62,000 nucleotides of DNA from Symbiodinium natans (GCA_905221605.1 CAJNDS010002130.1:500001-562000); one strand, 5' to 3'. Shown: positions 30,574 to 40,227, counted from the first letter of the stretch. Program-made: numbers and translations. The notes: generated by a model from the sequence alone, not told the origin.

Positions 30574-30762
30574 ATGTCACAATTTGTCCAATGTTTTCGC
30601 GTGTGGGTCCAAGCCAAGCATGACGTTTCAAGTGCCAAGCGTATTCTACGTCGTGCGTCGTTCGGAAATGCTGCACGGGCCGGCGGCCAACACTTTGACT
30701 GCAAAGCCTTCTCAATTTCCACATGCACAGGGCCAGGTTTGACATGGTCTGGCAAAGAGTGA
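30574..30762 (+). CDS. Small open frame, 62 codons with ATG
   Basis: MSQFVQCFRVWVQAKHDVSS... to TGA, basic centre (RILRRASFGNAARAG). An in-frame TGA lies just upstream, so either the ATG or a nearby AG starts it. A minus-strand frame overlaps. Function unknown. Confidence 0.4.
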   Translation: MSQFVQCFRVWVQAKHDVSSAKRILRRASFGNAARAGGQHFDCKAFSISTCTGPGLTWSGKE

Positions 30763-30825
30763 GAAATCTTGATGGCAGCGCGTGTGCGTTTCGGGTATAG
30801 GGCTTTTGGGTTTCGAATTTAAGGC

Positions 30826-30976
30826 TACCCTAAACCCTAAACCCTAAGCCCTAAACCCAAAACCCAAAACCCTAAACCCTATACCCTAGACCCTCCACCC
30901 TACACCCTAAACCCTATACCCTAAACCCTAAACCCTAAACCCTAAACCCGAAACCCGAAACCCGAAACCCGAAACC

Positions 30977-31043
<67 letters not shown>

Positions 31044-31070
31044 ACCCTAAACCCTAAACCCTAAACGCTA
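30826..31070. repeat. Segmented heptamer array: CCCTAAA, CCCGAAA, CCCTCAA blocks
   Basis: Runs of one variant succeed each other: CCCTAAA, then four CCCGAAA, then about ten CCCTCAA, then CCCTAAA again. Confidence 0.95.
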
Positions 31071-31257
31071 CCGCTTCTCCAAGGCAGAGGATTGGCGTAG
31101 GCTCTGGGCCTTGCCGACCTGAGCGGAGCTTTCACGGCTTCCAGTTTCCCAACGGAGCGATCGTAGTTTGAAACGAGTTCTTAAGGGTTTAGGGTTTAGG
31201 GTTCAGGGTGTGGGGTGTAGGGTGTAGGGCTTAGGGTTTAAGGGTAGTTCTAGTAGT

Positions 31258-31562
31258 TAAGAGGTTTCCCTGCGGCTTCCTGTGCAGGGTACAGGTCGGT
31301 GGTTGAGTTTAAGGATTTAGCCGTTCGGTGTATTTTGCCAAGAGTGTACTGCTGGCAGCAGGTGCGACGTAGACAGTTGGGCTTGAGTCGGGCTATCGGG
31401 GTCGTTGGAGCAAAATATCTTGCAACAGTCCCAAACTTGGGCAAAAGGAAGACGGCAATGCTGAGGAGCCTGCCTCTAACTGCAGGCCTCAGGATCAGTG
31501 TTGTGCGAAGAGCGAACGGCCATACTTGTAGGCTCTATGACCGAAGATTGGCGCAGCCATGA
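31258..31562 (+). CDS. Candidate exon, 101 open codons
   Basis: Possible acceptor CCTGTGCAG at 31288. Contains VEFKDLAVRCILPRVYCWQQ, GLSRAIGVVGAKYLATVPNL and ends RLYDRRLAQP before TGA. Basic, mixed composition with no low-complexity run; one of the most gene-like frames. A weaker minus-strand frame overlaps. No family recognised. Confidence 0.5.
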
Positions 31563-31671
31563 GCAGATAACATAGAACGAGTCGGCGGGTGTCCTGAGCA
31601 GCTGAGCACATATCCTCGATAGGTATGCTGAAGCAGGTCCAACCCCAAATCTGCCACAAGACTGTACCCTT

Positions 31672-31872
31672 ATGACATACAGTGGAGAAAGGAGCAATAG
31701 CCGGCTGCGCAAACCTGAAACGCTTGACCCGGGACATATGCCGGGGCAAATTGAGTATGCAACCCCCCAGCTCACTCAGATGAGTTGGCTTTCACCGCAG
31801 CATTCAAACCGCGTCGGGCACGTGATTCGAAAAGACTGCGGGTCCCCAAAACCCAGACCCCCAAGCCCCAAG
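31672..31872 (+). CDS. Candidate exon, 67 codons
   Basis: Open from 31672 to AAG-GTGTGAG at 31873. Contains RLRKPETLDPGHMPGQIEYA and QLTQMSWLSPQHSNRVGHVI, then a Pro/Lys-rich end. Minus-strand frames overlap. Confidence 0.45.
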
Positions 31873-31955
31873 GTGTGAGATTGTCATCTACTCTGGGATC
31901 TATAGTTCCCCCGCTTGTAACAAAGGGACACGATTCTTAAGCACTTCTCGCGGCC

Positions 31956-32267
31956 TTGAAGCACAACTCAGGATTCAGGGCTTGGGGGCTCCATTTGTTT
32001 TGTTTTAATGCAAAGTTGATTTCTAGTGGTTCTAGTCTAGTGTCCCCGAAAGCAGCGCATATTAACTCACCAATATCTATGTATGAGCGGATGGGCGGTC
32101 GTTTGACATGTCGGTGCGGTTCGGCAATTTGTGCGCATGGCCCTAAAACCCGAGGAGCCCTAAAACCCCGAAGAGCCCAACACCGGCAGACCCTGAAACC
32201 ATACCCCCAAGACCCTAAAACCCTACAGATCCCTAAAGCCCTGACTGCCCCAAAGGCTAAGCCCTAA
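31956..32267 (+). CDS. Open frame of 103 codons
   Basis: First 60 codons look protein-like (NAKLISSGSSLVSPKAAHIN, then MYERMGGRLTCRCGSAICAH); the remainder is translated CCCTAAAA-derived repeat, so a real exon would end near 32140. Confidence 0.4.
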   Translation: MKHNSGFRAWGLHLFCFNAKLISSGSSLVSPKAAHINSPISMYERMGGRLTCRCGSAICAHGPKTRGALKPRRAQHRQTLKPYPQDPKTLQIPKALTAPKAKP

Positions 32268-32319
32268 AACCCAAACAAGCCTAACACTAAGCCCCCTAAA
32301 CCCCAAACCGTCTCCTCAG

Positions 32320-32352
32320 GTACCAACGTCCACGTGATCCTATGGAGCTCCT
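32320..32352 (+). CDS. Micro-exon candidate with canonical borders
   Basis: TCTCCTCAG acceptor and GTGAGTA donor enclose 33 nt reading TNVHVILWSS in one frame. Splice signals are among the best in the window; length makes coding status uncertain. Confidence 0.35.
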
Positions 32353-32547
32353 GTGAGTAGGGGTTAGGGGGTATTTAGGTCTCAGGATTTTGGAGGTTGA
32401 AGGCTTGGGGGTTTAGGGCTTGTGTGTTGCTTTAGATTCTTGAGGGCTTCACACCTTCGGGTTCGGGGTTGAAGATAGGTGGTATCGGGGAAAGGCTTCG
32501 GGCTTCTTGTCTGCCAGGAGTTGCGAGACTCCCGGGCTCAAAGGGAC

Positions 32548-32692
32548 TAAAGGAGGGACCCTTACTCGGGCCCTGAGGGGCTCTTTGGGGGGTTATTTAG
32601 GGGCGATTTATGCGTATAGGGACGGTGTGAGGGTTTCAAAGGGGTTATTTAGGGGAATAGGATTTGATTAAGGGTCCCTCCGTATGCCCCCT
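32548..32692. mobile_element. Family B TIR element
   Basis: Starts GGACTAAAGGAGGGACCCTT and ends AAGGGTCCCTCCGTATG: clear inverted ends. Inner GGGGTTATTTAGGGG occurs twice. An exon-like frame (CTCLADSLDGGSQYGSLPAT) follows at 32703. Confidence 0.55.
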
Positions 32693-33154
32693 GAATGGGC
32701 AGGACTGTACATGCCTCGCAGATTCTCTCGATGGCGGGTCCCAATATGGGAGTCTCCCAGCGACACCGCGCGTCAAAGTGTGTGTGGGGCGGGGGGGGGG
32801 GCTAAACCCTGAACCCGAACCTCTAAACCCTAAGCACCCAAAGCTCCTTGAACTCGCAAGGTAGACTCGACATCTCGAACCTCCCCGCGAAGCCCTAAAA
32901 AGTAGGCAGGTTTTTGGCTGAGAACCACAGATGCCACGAGTCCATTGCAAATGTTCCCAGAGATTGTTATGGCTGCTGCAGGGTTTGATCGGTTTTTCTT
33001 GGGACGAGGTTGAGGGCTGATGAGGTTACGATTAGAGTTGATTTGTTAGGGCAGAGGTGGGGTGAGGACTCTTCGCTTTAAAGTTAACATTACCGGATTT
33101 GTGTAAATTACTAAACTCTTGTGCTGGTGTGTGTGTGTGTGTGTGTTACGGCCC

Positions 33155-33265
33155 ATGGAAAGTTCAGGTTTTTTCGCTGGCATCGGCCCAGAGACTGCCA
33201 GAAGCTCGTCCGATAGCGACGTGGGCACCTGGCTGCTGACGACCATGCCCCTCATCAGCCCCTAG
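33155..33265 (+). CDS. Small open frame with ATG
   Basis: CCCATGG context; 36 codons plus TAG: MESSGFFAGIGPETARSSSD, ending WLLTTMPLISP. Directly after a (GT)n run. A longer minus-strand frame (69 codons) overlaps, so strand is uncertain. Confidence 0.35.
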   Translation: MESSGFFAGIGPETARSSSDSDVGTWLLTTMPLISP

Positions 33266-33296
33266 CTCACGTGAACCGAGATAACCCAGGTGCGCT

Positions 33297-33390
33297 TTAG
33301 GGTTTAGGGTTTAGGGTTTAGGGTATAGGGTATAGGGTTTAGGGTTTAGGGTTTAGGGTTTAGGGTTTAGGGGGTTTAGGGTTTAGGGTT
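33297..33390. repeat. TTTAGGG array
   Basis: Twelve units including two TATAGGG and one GGTTTAGGG; ends at an open segment. Confidence 0.95.
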
Positions 33391-33391
33391 C

Positions 33392-33520
33392 GAAGGCATC
33401 GCCATGCGACGACCTTGGGCTACCAAAGTCTCCCAAGGCATTCTGACCCGCCCCAAGGCATTCACAGCACATCCTCAGCTTGACACGGAGGGCTCCGCTC
33501 TGCACTCACTGAAGCCGTGA
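33392..33520 (+). CDS. Candidate terminal exon after array
   Basis: 42 codons plus TGA: MRRPWATKVSQGILTRPKAF... ending GSALHSLKP. A competing minus-strand frame (33462-33782, 106 codons) overlaps the right half. Confidence 0.4.
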   Translation, partial: EGIAMRRPWATKVSQGILTRPKAFTAHPQLDTEGSALHSLKP

Positions 33521-33811
33521 CCCCGTCATGGCATACCTCCGAGATGACTTCACGAGCCTGCAGCCCAGACGTGCAGCCGCCAAACTCGTGAAGCTGTGAA
33601 GCACGCACTGGCAGAAGAGCATCCCAAGCCCGGACACGAGTCTGACGTAATGCTTGTGTTACTTGCGTTGTAATACACATCGCGCCCTTAGAGCTCACAA
33701 TCCTTCCGGCTGAGCTGAGCTGCGGGCTGCGTTCACAGCCTAGTGCGAACCTAAAAGGCCGGGAGCAACGGGGAGACCTCATGAGCGTGAGCAGCGACGT
33801 GCTGTTTGCAG

Positions 33812-33988
33812 ATCCTCTCGGAGTTCGAGAAGGCCAGGGGTCAGGGGTGCTACTGTTTCCCTCAAGCCCAAGTTTCGAAAGCTTCCCGTGCGAAAGCGTC
33901 TGATTCGTTCATTACCGGCAGCACGATTTGCCTACAAAATCCCACAAGACTAAACAGGCTGCGGGTCTGGCGGGTACGGCCGCCTTGA
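33812..33988 (+). CDS. Candidate exon, 58 codons
   Basis: GTTTGCAG acceptor, then ILSEFEKARGQGCYCFPQAQ... to TGA. The first ten codons are followed by GGGGTCAG; the exon might end early. No family recognised. Confidence 0.5.
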   Translation: MLSEFEKARGQGCYCFPQAQVSKASRAKASDSFITGSTICLQNPTRLNRLRVWRVRPP

Positions 33989-34064
33989 TGCCAAATCGCT
34001 GGTGTGGGGGGTGAGCTGGGTTCGGGGCAGCCGACCGCGAACCTGTTTTGGCATCCCCTTTCAG

Positions 34065-34121
34065 GGCCTGGTTGGTGTCGTCTTGTCGCTGCGCGGTCAA
34101 GGAACTGGCCTGACACCCTAA
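34065..34121 (+). CDS. Candidate terminal exon with strong acceptor
   Basis: ATCCCCTTTCAG precedes GLVGVVLSLRGQGTGLTP and TAA. Confidence 0.4.
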   Translation, partial: GLVGVVLSLRGQGTGLTP

Positions 34122-34264
34122 ACCCTAAACCCTCAAAGCCGACAGGGGCACAGAACGCCTGAAGCTTCAATGTCCGTACACCAGTATAGGGTACTATTTC
34201 GGGGTTCTACTTTTTGGATCCTCCCCCCGGGGTCTGGGTTCTTCTGTCGTAGAAGTATATTCAG

Positions 34265-34510
34265 CCGGCTGCGCTTGCTTCCATCAGAAGCCAGGGCGAG
34301 ATCGGTAGCTCACTTGGGCAAGCTGTAGCCGAAGAAGGCAGTCAGCATCCGTCCAGCATGGACGGAAAGGACGGATTTCCTGATCTAAAGCGTGCAGCAA
34401 GACCGGTTACAGCAAAGGGCATGCAAAGGGCGCCAAGCTGGGCTTGTCACATGAGAGGAAAAGCAGTGTCATGGTTGCGTTTCTCTGAGAAAGTCGTGGG
34501 ACGACCGTGA
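34265..34510 (+). CDS. Candidate exon, 81 codons to a stop
   Basis: TATATTCAG acceptor (to 34264), then PAALASIRSQGEIGSSLGQA..., PSSMDGKDGFPDLKRAARPV and a basic C-terminus before TGA. The ~75-nt segment upstream (from GTACTATTTCGGGG at 34190) has GT...AG borders and may be the intron. Good length and composition; function unknown. Confidence 0.5.
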   Translation, partial: PAALASIRSQGEIGSSLGQAVAEEGSQHPSSMDGKDGFPDLKRAARPVTAKGMQRAPSWACHMRGKAVSWLRFSEKVVGRP

Positions 34511-34519
34511 GCTTCGTGA

Positions 34520-34903
34520 ATGCCGTGCCCGTCTCAGTCTAATGTGGGTTCTGGTGATGCTGGTAGTGGGTTCGACTTTCGAGAAGGGGCAGTTCATGAC
34601 CAAGCCCTCCTATTCTTGAGACGCTTGTTTCAGCTCCAGCGTTTCCTTCTGCGTCTCAACCCCGTAGGGTTGCTTTGTGGGTCCAGGGATCAGGCCCGTT
34701 GCCTAGATGTCCGCAGCAGTGCCTTCATTGCAAAAATGGTAGCTGCAAACGTGCAATCTCTGGAGGCCCTGGAGACCGCAAGGCTTCCCACTTGGACTAT
34801 GGAGGCCGCGACTGCGCCTGATCCCCCTAAACTCAAGTGCAGACGTGGCCGCGCGAGGCATTACACAGCCAGGGCCACTTCACGCGCTCCTTGGCAAAGT
34901 TGA
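34520..34903 (+). CDS. Open frame of 127 codons with ATG
   Basis: Starts 10 bp after the previous stop in another frame. Contains LLFLRRLFQLQRFLLRLNPV (amphipathic/hydrophobic) and SSAFIAKMVAANVQSLEALE, then a Pro/Arg-rich tail. Could be one exon of the same transcript. No family recognised. Confidence 0.45.
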   Translation: MPCPSQSNVGSGDAGSGFDFREGAVHDQALLFLRRLFQLQRFLLRLNPVGLLCGSRDQARCLDVRSSAFIAKMVAANVQSLEALETARLPTWTMEAATAPDPPKLKCRRGRARHYTARATSRAPWQS

Positions 34904-34977
34904 GCTTATTCTGATTGTCCACATCAGTACTTGAAGGTTTTTTTGGGTAGAAACCTTAGGGTTGGGGCCAAGGGTTT

Positions 34978-35766
34978 ATGGGTAGTTCAACGCAGGGTAG
35001 CCCACCTGACGGTTGTCGGAGGTCCAGAGGCGCCGCTGATGCCGAGTTTGTGTATTCGGACCGGTACGGTTACAGCGGCAGCCCCAGCGGATGCCGTTCT
35101 TGCCCTGTACCCTTCCCCCGGTACACACGGAGCCCGAAGCCCTTCGATCCCCGCAAGCCCCGCCTGAGGCACTATGAAGGGCGGCGGCGCAGGATGCGAT
35201 GGGGTCTCTCTGGTCTTTTGCTACCACCCAATGCAGCTGCCTTGAAAACCCTGGTGCTGCCTGGGGAGGCTACCGGCGGCAGCTCGACGAGGATGAGTAC
35301 ACACCCAAGGAGCCCCCCTTCATGCGCGAAACCCTTGTACAAGCCAAAGGACGTAACGCGTTTTGGAAGGCTGGGGGTCATTGGGTGCTGTGAGATGTCC
35401 AGGTGCTGCCTTGATTGCTGGAGTCTTGTTGGCAAGGAACCCCTTCGAGCCCAGGAGTACCGACCCGCTCCGTACGCCGTGCCTAGAGATGAGATGCTGT
35501 CGGCTCAGGTCAAGACTCCTCAAACCCTGGCAGTGGAAGGATGTTGCTTCAACGTTCACACGGGGGGGCAGGTAAAAGTCCAGCTCAAGCGGTCTTTGCA
35601 GGATTGCAGCATTTGGGTCGAGGAGCTTCGCCTTGTGGGGTCTCGGGTTTGCCGCTGGTGTTTTGGGATTTGGACTTCGGTGCGTGGGGCTGTCGTGGAC
35701 TTCTGGGCTAGCGCAGGGACCGTAGAAGGTCACGTCATTTCGAGCCAGCGTCGCACTAAGCCATGA
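34978..35766 (+). CDS. Longest open frame in the window, 262 codons
   Basis: Contains ADAEFVYSDRYGYSGSPSGC, a basic PRYTRSPKPFDPRKP...RRRRMRWG region, Cys pairs (CCEMSRCCLDC) and a Val/Trp-rich end. A chance frame of this length is unlikely, but another frame in the middle (35237-35393) looks more gene-like, so the locus may be several exons in different frames. It ends 12 bp before the left inverted end of the 1.9-kb block. Confidence 0.45.
   Translation: MGSSTQGSPPDGCRRSRGAADAEFVYSDRYGYSGSPSGCRSCPVPFPRYTRSPKPFDPRKPRLRHYEGRRRRMRWGLSGLLLPPNAAALKTLVLPGEATGGSSTRMSTHPRSPPSCAKPLYKPKDVTRFGRLGVIGCCEMSRCCLDCWSLVGKEPLRAQEYRPAPYAVPRDEMLSAQVKTPQTLAVEGCCFNVHTGGQVKVQLKRSLQDCSIWVEELRLVGSRVCRWCFGIWTSVRGAVVDFWASAGTVEGHVISSQRRTKP
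35237..35393 (+). CDS. Candidate exon in alternative frame
   Basis: CCCAATGCAG acceptor, then ENPGAAWGGYRRQLDEDEYT and PKEPPFMRETLVQAKG, TGA at 35391. Charged, well-mixed composition. Overlaps the 262-codon frame. Confidence 0.45.
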
Positions 35767-35836
35767 GACGTAAGGCTTGAATAATCCATATAATGCTTAA
35801 CATATCTTTTGGGTTTTCATGGAAAATCATATATGG

Positions 35837-36146
35837 GTTGGGGTCTGGGAAGGGTCATGTTTGGTCTTGAGGCGTCCGAAGTCGGGATTGGTCTTTAAAA
35901 ATATGGTCTCGGCTTGCGTTTACGAAGCAAACCTAGTAGAAAAACACATCTGGGTTGGGGCCTGGGGAGGGTCATGTTTGGTCTTGAGGCGTCCGAAGTC
36001 GGGATTGGTCTTTAAAAATATGGTCTCGGCTTGCGTTTTGCGAAGCAAACCTAGTAGAAAAAACACATCTGGGTTGGGGCCTGGGGAGGGTCATGTTTGG
36101 TCTTGAGGCATCGTAAGTCGGGATTGGTCGTAAGAAACATGGCCTC
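35837..36146. repeat. ~118-bp tandem repeat, three units
   Basis: GGGTTGGGGCCTGGGGAGGG recurs at about 35837, 35952 and 36071, each followed by TCATGTTTGGTCTTGAGGC and TCCGAAGTCGGGATTGGTC. Confidence 0.9.
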
Positions 36147-36499
36147 AAGTCAGTGTCATATACAAGAAATAGTGGGTCGCGCTATTGTGCAACCAGGTGT
36201 AGCCTAGCTCCTTCTAGAGCGACAAAAACTTCTGGACACGTCCATGAAGCGTCGATCACGGGTAGAAGTTTTCATCGGAGTTGAAAAAAATCATGGAAGA
36301 ACGCAGTGCCCCTGAAGCAAGATCCATGCGCCGTAGGATTGAAAACACCCTCCTCAACTTTTCCGAAACATATACAGGCGGTGTCTCTTCGTGAAAGATC
36401 CTGGCGCGCGCGCCCATGCCTAGGTTGTAAGTTGTAAGTGGCAACCAAACACCACGAAAAAAAAAAAAAAAACTCGACTAGTTTCTGACACGAAAACAT

Positions 36500-36709
36500 G
36501 GGCCCCTTGCCCCCCCCCCCCCCCCCCAAACCCAACCCCCCCATCGCACGGTTCCTGCCACCGCAGACCCCTTTTTTTGGGGGCACCCCCGCCGCCCGCA
36601 ACGCCCCCCCCCCCCCCCGCCCCCCCTCGCCCCCCCCCCCCGCCCCCCCCCCCCCGCCCCCCCCCCCCCCCCCCCGCCCCCCCCCCCGCCCCCCCGCCCC
36701 CCCCCCCCG

Positions 36710-36744
<35 letters not shown>

Positions 36745-36765
36745 ACCCCCCACCCCCCAACCCCC
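36500..36765. repeat. Poly-C tract with G interruptions
   Basis: About 200 bp of nearly pure C. All long frames here are Pro or Gly homopolymers and are not genes. Confidence 0.95.
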
Positions 36766-36839
36766 TCACCAGGACCCGGTTGGTTCCTGGTCGGTAACCG
36801 GTGGGTAACTGACCTCAAATTGCCTGTTTTTGGCCTGTT

Positions 36840-37205
36840 TTTAAGCTCCCGACCGGGTACCAACCAGGTACCGACCGGGTACCGACCGGGTACCGACGGG
36901 TACCGACGGGTGCTGACCGGTACTGACAACCCGCGTGGGGGCGGTGGGGGGGGTTGGGGGGGCGGGGGGTGGGTGGGGGGTGGGGCGGGAGTGGGGGGGG
37001 GGGGGGGGTGGGCGGGTGGGGGGTGGAGGGGCTGGAGGGGGCTGAGGGGCTGGAGGGGCTGGAGGGGCTGGAGGGGAGGGGTGGAGGGGCTGGAGTGGAG
37101 GGGCTGGAAGGGCTGCAGGGGGGGGCTGGAGGGGTTGGGGCTGGAGCTGGAGGCTGGAGGGGGCTGCAGGGGGCTGCAGGGGGCTGGAGGGGCTGGAGGG
37201 AGAGT
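36840..37205. repeat. GGGTACCGACC and GGGGCTGGA minisatellites
   Basis: First an 11-bp GGTACCGACCG-type repeat (about six units), then GGGGTGG/GGGGCTGGA units of 9 bp or less. The long frames on both strands follow from the repeat. Confidence 0.9.
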
Positions 37206-37726
37206 CAGATGCGAGTAGCATCGTTAAGTCAAGCAGTTTTGTCCGCCAGACTGGCCTCCATCGAGAACAAAACAGGAAACAGTTTCGATAACAATCTTCA
37301 CGAGGCTTGAGTAAGCCCAATATTTCTAGGAGCAAGTCCAAGATTTCTCAGGATTCATGACAAGGTCAAGCCCCGAAACTTGCAGGGCGGATCCTGGTTT
37401 TCAGCGATCTGAACCAAGTTTTTAATGTAATAAACCGCAGACAAATCCCAGATTTCAGATGAGTAGATCCAAGATTCTACTTAGACAGAACCCAGATTTC
37501 CGGCCACAAGACCGCAGACAGAACCCAGATTTCCGGCCACAAGACCGCAGAGAGAACCCAGATTTCCGGCCACAAGACCTGAGAAAAAACCCGCCTGACG
37601 ACACCGACTTTTGGGGATATGTTAAGCATTATATGGATTATTCAGCGTAAGGCTCTTAGTGACCGCAGACCATGTCAGTTCTCTCTAAACTTTGGCCCCC
37701 CTTGTTGGGCATACTAAGTTGCACGC

Positions 37727-37987
37727 ATGCCTTGCTTGGTTCGGTTGGGTCTTGCTTCAAACTTGAGAGGAACAAGCGAAGGCAAACATATGATTAAGGG
37801 AGAAGAGGTAAGGACAACACAGGCCAGGTTTGGGTTGGCTCGAGCTCGTCATATTTTTTCACGGAAACAGCAGGAGATGCGACAGCGATACTCGCAAAGC
37901 GAAACGAAACCAACATCGCGGCCAATCTGCGTGAAAAGCAGCCATATAGTATGTAGACTTCACACGCTCAGCTTTCAAGCTTCTTAA
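37727..37987 (+). CDS. Open frame of 86 codons with ATG
   Basis: Begins MPCLVRLGLASNLRGTSEGK, has a Lys/Arg/Gln-rich centre (ARHIFSRKQQEMRQRYSQSE) and ends SFQAS. Lies just outside the 1.9-kb block in moderately AT-rich DNA. Function unknown. Confidence 0.4.
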   Translation: MPCLVRLGLASNLRGTSEGKHMIKGEEVRTTQARFGLARARHIFSRKQQEMRQRYSQSETKPTSRPICVKSSHIVCRLHTLSFQAS

Positions 37988-38013
37988 AATTCAATTAGTC
38001 TCCTTGCCCTCAA

Positions 38014-38215
38014 ACCCTAAACCCTAAAGCCTAAAGCCTAAACCCTAAACCCTGAACCCTAAACCCCAAACCCCAAACCCTAAACCCTAAACCCTAAACC
38101 CTAAACCCTAAACCCTAAACCCTAAACCCTAAACCCTACACCCTACACCCTACACCCTACACCCTAGACCCTAGACCCTAGACCCTAAACCCTAAACCCA
38201 AAACCCGAAACCCTA
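38014..38215. repeat. CCCTAAA array with CCCTACA and CCCTAGA blocks
   Basis: Long CCCTAAA run, then four CCCTACA, three CCCTAGA, then CCCTAAA/CCCGAAA. Confidence 0.95.
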
Positions 38216-38446
38216 AGCCCCAATTTTGGAGGCTTGGCCGCGTAATCTCCAGCCATGCGCGCTTAGGCTGGAGCCCGAGGACTACGGCGTGCAGCTGCAG
38301 GAGGCATTGCCATGGTTTTAGGGTTTAGGGTTTAAGGTTTAGGGTTTAGGGTTTAGGGTTTGGGGTTTGGGCTTTGGGGTTGAGGGTTGTAGGGTGTAGG
38401 GTTTGGGGTTTAGGGTTTGGGGTTGTAGGGTTTTAAGGTTTTGGGC

Positions 38447-38578
38447 ATGGTCAAGTTCCAACAGCTCTGTGCGCTGTCTGGCAGACCTTGGGACATTTTG
38501 GCTCCTACTTGTGGAGCTTTGTCGCCGGGGCCCCAGCTTCACGACCGAATGAAGAAGGATTCCGGCCCAGCTCTGTAG
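38447..38578 (+). CDS. Small open frame with ATG, 43 codons
   Basis: MVKFQQLCALSGRPWDILAP... to TAG, ending LHDRMKKDSGPAL. A minus-strand frame (38339-38542) covers part but is mostly heptamer translation. Could be a terminal exon. Confidence 0.45.
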   Translation: MVKFQQLCALSGRPWDILAPTCGALSPGPQLHDRMKKDSGPAL

Positions 38579-38603
38579 TTCTGCAGCGCGGAGTGCAGAA
38601 ACC

Positions 38604-38691
38604 CTAAACCCTAAACCCTAAACCCTAAACCCTAAACCCTAAACCCTAAACCCTAAACCCTAAACCCTAAACCCTAAACCCTAAACCTTAA
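38604..38691. repeat. CCCTAAA array
   Basis: Twelve perfect units; ends directly at an exon-like segment. Confidence 0.95.
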
Positions 38692-38796
38692 ACCGATGAG
38701 GCTGGAGGGCGCCAATGTTGCTCCATGCGCGATCGCAATCGCAAGGAGGACGTGGAGGCCCTTCTGGCATTGAGCCAAAAAAAGATGCTTCGGGGG
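38692..38796 (+). CDS. Candidate exon, charged
   Basis: 35 codons: TDEAGGRQCCSMRDRNRKED then VEALLALSQKKMLRG, followed by GTTGTTC. Strong helical, charged pattern. The following ~85 bp (GTTGTTCTAACTTAGGG... to AACAGCAAG) has GT...AG borders and may be an introner. Confidence 0.5.
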
Positions 38797-39166
38797 GTTG
38801 TTCTAACTTAGGGTCCCTTTTTGACCGTAACTCTTTTCATCGGATCCCTTGTAACAGCAAGCCCACGAGGCAAGGTAGGGGCATCCCGCTTGGTCTTCAG
38901 TATGGGTAGGAGGCTCGGGTCGAGGGGGCAGCTAGGGTTCACGTCCCTTTGCTCGGGCAATTTGAGATACCATTCTGGGGCATGATGAGATAGTGCTCCA
39001 GTAGTCGGTCAAGCTTGTGCTGCTACCTCACTGTCGACTCACCTCTCCTTCTTTACCGCCACCAGTGCAAACGTTGATATGGCATGAGCCCTAAACCATA
39101 AATCCTGAAACCTAAACCCAAAACCCAAAACCCTAAACCCTAAACCCTAAACCCTAGACCCCCAGA

Positions 39167-39298
39167 ATGTCCGAGCTCGAAATCAGTCCACGCATGGGTC
39201 AGGCGGCCAGGCGGGCTGCGATAACTGGCCGCCCGCCTCCCCGTGGTCGCCCGCGTCCCAGAAGATGTTGCTTGGGCGAAGGCAATCCCAAGCCCTAA
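39167..39298 (+). CDS. Small open frame with ATG, 43 codons
   Basis: MSELEISPRMGQAARRAAIT then a Pro/Arg-rich stretch, TAA. Starts after a CCCTAAA run; could be a first exon that splices before the Pro/Arg tail. Confidence 0.45.
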   Translation: MSELEISPRMGQAARRAAITGRPPPRGRPRPRRCCLGEGNPKP

Positions 39299-39428
39299 GC
39301 CCTAACCCTAAACTCGCAACTCCTACCCCGTTGCCCGGAAAGTAGCACTGGAAGCTGGGGCTGCTTGTTGGTGGCTTGAGGGTTTGATCCATGGACTGGC
39401 AGGGTTCTTTGTGTTTTAGTATTCATTC

Positions 39429-39821
39429 GTGGGACAACTCAGCCCTCTCATCGAACGGGATCTGCGGATCTGCAACTGTGGTTCTGCGACTGGCAGACGG
39501 AAGAAGGCCGCCATTGTGCACGCAATCTGGCCCAATCAGCTCTTTGAGGGTAATGTAATACAGATGCCATCCATCCGACAAACGGAGCCCTCAGAAGCTG
39601 GATCTTCATCTCCCTCAAGTGCCGAGTGTCAAGAACCCCCGAACCGAGTAGTCGTCTCCTGCGTCTTCTTGCCTTGCGCGGATCACGCGCACATTCGCAG
39701 AGCCGCGGCAAGTCTTCAAAGGGAAAGCCTTCAGCACACCTTGGCCTATGACAGCGCCCTGCCCGGTGTACAGCTTGCCCCGAAGCCCCGGCCATGGCGC
39801 TCCTGCAAGAAGAGCTGCTGA
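39429..39821 (+). CDS. Open frame of 130 codons
   Basis: Contains SPLIERDLRICNCGSATGRR, AIVHAIWPNQLFEGNVIQMP and a Cys/His-containing second half, TGA at 39819. Two minus-strand frames over the same DNA (115 and 90 codons) are also open, so strand is not certain. Confidence 0.4.
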   Translation: MGQLSPLIERDLRICNCGSATGRRKKAAIVHAIWPNQLFEGNVIQMPSIRQTEPSEAGSSSPSSAECQEPPNRVVVSCVFLPCADHAHIRRAAASLQRESLQHTLAYDSALPGVQLAPKPRPWRSCKKSC

Positions 39822-40227
39822 AGCATCCGAAGGTGCAGAGCTGGTCTTGAGAAGCCCTCTAGCACAGCTCGGCTCGGTCCAGCTCACGCTGTTTCAGAAG
39901 ACCCCCCACAGCTCTGTGCGTGGCACCTCTTTCCCTTGCTTGTAGTGCTGGTAGATCCTCTGGAATCACTCGCGTTGCCTATGCTGGGTGCTTCTGAAGC
40001 GGAGGATTCAGGGTTTGGGGGGGCTCGCAGGTGCAAGCATCCCTGCGAGTGGCGGGCGAGAAGGCCTGCCAGGGAGAATATGCTTAGGGTTTAGGGTGCA
40101 GGGCTTAGGGTTTAGGGTTTAGGGTTTAGGGTTTAGGGTTTAGGGTTTAGGGCTGAAAGCACATCTGACTCCCAGCCTCCTATGCCAGCATGAGGCGACT
40201 GCTTCCTGCCTCCTCTCTTGATTCCAG

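Larger units (their letters stand above)
35778..37644. mobile_element. 1.9-kb satellite-filled block with perfect 29-bp inverted termini
   Basis: 35778-35806 (TGAATAATCCATATAATGCT...) is the exact reverse complement of 37616-37644; GTAAGG / CCTTAC-type bases extend it imperfectly. Interior: three ~118-bp tandem units (35837-36146), poly-C (36500-36760), GGGTACCGACC repeats (36845-36930), GGGGCTGGA repeats (37020-37200) and CCAGATTTCCGGCCACAAGA repeats (37490-37580). No transposase. Confidence 0.65.

Noticed and set aside
36272-37341. Poly-Pro and poly-Gly frames of 165-213 codons
   Set aside because: Produced by the poly-C tract and G-rich minisatellites.
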